A stretch of DNA of 22,355 bases from a virus. The position numbers were made by a program, and so were the translations under genes. The notes under the pieces were generated by a model, which was not told where the DNA came from, did no database searches, and saw only the letters and a list, made by a program, of their open reading frames with translations. Below, one piece after another: positions 20,323 to 22,355 of this stretch (its first letter is position 1; each line of letters starts with the position of its first letter). The stretch spans positions 1 to 22,355 of IMG/VR virus record IMGVR_UViG_3300022868_000107, one strand, 5' to 3'.

Positions 20323-21206
20323 TGTCACTGATACCGCATAAGAAGATCGTAGATATATACGCTAGAATGGGTTATGAAGAGGCTTCTGTATATCCTTCTG
20401 ATGAGATAACAATAATGAGGTCAAAGCACGATGGAGAGTTCATGACGATAACGGGGTCTTCATGGAAAAAGGGTTATCACGACAAATTCGAAGAAGAAAA
20501 AACAGAGATAAACAAACAAAACGAGGAAGGCAAAATGAATGAAAATATCAAAACTACGGCAGAAGAAGAAAGTAAAGACGTTAACACTGAAAACAAGGGA
20601 GGCTTCACCATCACGCATGGCGGCGTTACGTCTACGGATGGAATTGGAAAGCTCTCTTTAGCTTTAGCAAAAGCGCAGGGATCTTTCGATCCTGTTACAA
20701 AGGATAAAGTTAACCCACATTTTAAAAGCTCCTTTGCATCTATAGACTCAATATTAAAATCGACAAGAGTTCATCTATCTAATAATGAGCTTATCTTAAT
20801 GCAATTCCTATCCGGAGATCAGAATACAGTAATAATAATAAGCCGAATAATGCATTCTTCGGGGCAGTGGATACAATCAGAAGTTTCGTGCAAAACTGAA
20901 CGTAATACAGCGCAGGGGCTCGGAAGCGTAACAAGTTATATGAGAAGATATGCTATGGCAGCTCTTCTTAATATATCAGCCGACGAAGACGAAGACGGCA
21001 ACGCAGCATCTTTTATAGATAAAAACCAGATTTCATCAATAGAAAGAATGCTCGAAAACTATCCCGAAGTTAGACGTAAAATGATTGCTGAATATAAAGA
21101 ATTCAAGCTTATGCCTGCCGATTTATATCTTGAGAACATTGAAAAGATAAATAAAAATATAAAATATATTGATGACAAGAGACTGGCTGACAAGCAAAAA
21201 GGATAA
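20322..21206 (+). CDS. erf: ERF family single-strand annealing protein with extra N-terminal region
   Basis: 294 residues. Residues 107-230 show the ERF domain: GKLSLALAKAQGSFDPVTKD, NPHFKSSFASIDSILKSTR, SGQWIQSEVSCKTERNTAQG, then SVTSYMRRYAMAALLNISAD. ERF proteins anneal complementary strands in phage recombination, usually with an exonuclease; a YqaJ-type nuclease follows here. The first 71 residues are not part of the family and read like a small separate protein. An internal ATG at 20535 with GAGGAAGG upstream would give an ERF of usual length. Both products are possible. Confidence 0.88.
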   Translation: MSLIPHKKIVDIYARMGYEEASVYPSDEITIMRSKHDGEFMTITGSSWKKGYHDKFEEEKTEINKQNEEGKMNENIKTTAEEESKDVNTENKGGFTITHGGVTSTDGIGKLSLALAKAQGSFDPVTKDKVNPHFKSSFASIDSILKSTRVHLSNNELILMQFLSGDQNTVIIISRIMHSSGQWIQSEVSCKTERNTAQGLGSVTSYMRRYAMAALLNISADEDEDGNAASFIDKNQISSIERMLENYPEVRRKMIAEYKEFKLMPADLYLENIEKINKNIKYIDDKRLADKQKG

Positions 21207-21735
21207 CCCTCAACAAGCGAACGATATGCAAATTCGAAACGTGGTATGCGAAAACTGTCGGAAAGTTTTCGATAGAGACGTAAATCGACACAAAAGAGCG
21301 GAACATCACTACTGCTGCATGAAGTGTGGACACGAACACGCTCTGAAGCTTAATCTCGAAGAGGCTGTCGGAAAAAGGTTTGGGAATCTCGTTGTGTTGC
21401 GATACTGCGGCAAAGATGTCCACGGTCGCAATATGTGCCTTACTCGATGCGATTGCGGTGCTGAAACGGTGAAGGCTTTAAGTCTCGTAAGGTCTGGTAA
21501 ATCAACACGATGCGATAGGTATTGCGTGGCAGATAAAAAAGTAAAGGAGAAGGCTAAAAAAGAACTTGAAGACTCAATAAAAGAAAAACGCATAACCAAA
21601 TCGGTTAAGACTTTTATTCGAGAAATGAGCGATGGTTCAGAAGAATACATCAATCTTATAGCTAAGATGTATCGCCTCGAGAAAGAAGAAGTAGAGGAAA
21701 TATTAAAAGGAGAGGAATTACAAAATGACAACTAG
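21172..21735 (+). CDS. Zinc-finger phage protein, unknown role
   Basis: About 187 residues. It has an N-terminal double finger (CENC, then YCCMKCGHEH), a segment VGKRFGNLVVLRYCGKDVHG followed by RCDCGAETVKALSLVRSGKS and two more Cys, then a basic helix-rich C-terminus. The GKRFGNLVVL-RCDCG pattern is common in phage DNA-associated zinc proteins. The start is uncertain: ATG at 21172 overlaps erf by 35 nt without a good ribosome site, and ATG at 21226 is an alternative just before the first finger. Confidence 0.68.
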   Translation: MTRDWLTSKKDNPQQANDMQIRNVVCENCRKVFDRDVNRHKRAEHHYCCMKCGHEHALKLNLEEAVGKRFGNLVVLRYCGKDVHGRNMCLTRCDCGAETVKALSLVRSGKSTRCDRYCVADKKVKEKAKKELEDSIKEKRITKSVKTFIREMSDGSEEYINLIAKMYRLEKEEVEEILKGEELQNDN

Positions 21736-21943
21736 ATACAAAGGAGTATATGTAACTTTCGACAGAGACATCAGAGACGATGACATCGAGCCGACACTTA
21801 CTGCGATAAAAATGATTAAGGGCGTCTGTGATGTTACAACCAAAGAAGTCAATTTCGATGACTACTCAGCGAGAGCGGTAGTCAAAAGCGAGCTTGAGTT
21901 AAAAGCATACAAGGCGCTGCAAAAAGTGTTTAAAGGGGAATAA
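21725..21943 (+). CDS. Small conserved phage protein, unknown
   Basis: 72 residues. The text KGVYVTFDRDIRDDDIEPTL, then IKMIKGVCDVTTK and an acidic FDDYSARAVVK end, is a pattern I have met in many phages near recombination genes, always unnamed. AGGA lies eight nt before the ATG, which overlaps the preceding gene by 11 nt. It may bind a recombination partner; function unknown. Confidence 0.7.
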   Translation: MTTRYKGVYVTFDRDIRDDDIEPTLTAIKMIKGVCDVTTKEVNFDDYSARAVVKSELELKAYKALQKVFKGE

Positions 21944-21948
21944 CGACC

Positions 21949-22355
21949 ATGAAAACATTTAATCTTACCCAGAAATCAGAAGAGTGGAAAAGCTTTAGAC
22001 TTAAGCATTTGGGTGCGTCGGAGTGCGCGTCAATATTAGGCGTTTCTCAATACGAGGGAAATACCCCTTTAGATGTTTGGGAGAAGAAGACGGGAAGAAG
22101 TTTTGATACTTTCAACGGTAATAAATTTACTGAATACGGTGAGAAACTCGAGCCTTTAATTATGGAAGAGTATTCACGCTTTAAAAATATGGTCTTTGAA
22201 AACCCCACATGTGAGAGCGAAACGCATCCATTTATATCTGCTTCTTTCGATGCACATAATTTTGAACATAATATGATAGCAGAATATAAAGCGAGCATGT
22301 ACCCCAAACTCTCAAACTGCTTACGACTAAACAGCGTCGAGGCTGTGAAGGAGAT
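21949..22355 (+). CDS. YqaJ/lambda-exonuclease-type nuclease (3' part missing)
   Basis: The ATG at 21949 follows AAGGGG by eleven nt and the frame runs 135 codons to the window end. The visible part shows KSEEWKSFRLKHLGASECAS, then ILGVSQYEGNTPLDVWEKKT, GEKLEPLIMEEYS, SASFDAHN (Asp101) and AEYKAS (Glu112, Lys114). These are the family's metal- and DNA-binding motifs, spaced like the Asp-Glu-x-Lys set of lambda exonuclease. It would trim 5' strands to make the 3' tails annealed by ERF. The start is complete; the C-terminus lies outside the window. Confidence 0.88.
   Translation, partial: MKTFNLTQKSEEWKSFRLKHLGASECASILGVSQYEGNTPLDVWEKKTGRSFDTFNGNKFTEYGEKLEPLIMEEYSRFKNMVFENPTCESETHPFISASFDAHNFEHNMIAEYKASMYPKLSNCLRLNSVEAVKE

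Noticed and set aside
21109-21731. Minus-strand frames (104 and 140 codons) under the zinc-finger gene
   Set aside because: Antisense shadows without ribosome sites; the plus-strand frame has Cys motifs and fits the operon.

Overview
The window is a contiguous piece of a tailed double-stranded DNA bacteriophage (Caudoviricetes) or prophage. No bacterial housekeeping block and no integrase is visible. Tail, head, packaging, DNA modification, replication and recombination modules are packed tightly, with many 1-20 nt gene overlaps. A DUF3383 (sheath-like) protein next to DUF4054, DUF2184, DUF2213 and DUF1073-type head genes points to a contractile-tailed (myovirus-like) virion. The host is a bacterium that uses Shine-Dalgarno initiation (AAGGAG-type sites precede most genes) and sigma-70-like promoters (several TTGACA/TATAAT pairs with 17-bp spacing). 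The host phylum cannot be fixed from the sequence.

Layout. (1) 1-9785, minus strand, the late genes. In transcription order they are small and large terminase, DUF1073 portal, MuF-type protein, an unrecognised protein, DUF2213 protease with a probable nested scaffold gene, cement/head-fibre protein, DUF2184 major capsid, a SAP-like protein, four head-tail and tail-completion proteins, and the start of the DUF3383 gene. (2) 9790-12876, minus strand: a full-length S-adenosylmethionine synthetase directly behind a ParB-MTase fusion, preceded by four very small overlapping genes. (3) 13067-13555: an aberrant tRNA gene and a RusA resolvase, behind a strong promoter. (4) 13741-15249, minus strand: seven small, mostly unrecognised genes. 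(5) 15357-15811, plus strand island: a ribbon-helix-helix regulator with two perfect palindromes on its promoter, followed by a two-helix membrane protein. (6) 15802-16952, minus strand, a complete transcription unit: promoter with operator-like palindrome, histone H1-like (Hc1) protein, SpoVG-like protein ending in an SSB-type tail, an unknown protein, terminator. (7) 16960-18782, minus strand: replication initiator with iteron-like repeats inside it, DnaC/IstB-type helicase loader, zinc-binding protein. (8) 18783-19184: about 400 nt without a gene, holding nested inverted repeats and several terminator hairpins. (9) 19185-19949: a Cro-like repressor with two small membrane proteins and a divergent promoter region. 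(10) 19949-22355, plus strand: two Cys-rich proteins, an ERF annealing protein, a zinc-finger protein, a small conserved phage protein and a YqaJ/lambda-exonuclease-type nuclease cut by the window end.

How it fits together. The Cro-like protein probably controls the switch between the rightward recombination operon (ERF plus YqaJ exonuclease, a Red-like pair) and its own leftward operon. The initiator, loader, SpoVG-SSB-like protein, Hc1-like protein and RusA supply replication, DNA binding and branch resolution. The ParB-MTase with its adjacent MetK could methylate phage DNA with self-supplied SAM before the terminase packages it into the DUF2184/DUF2213-type head.
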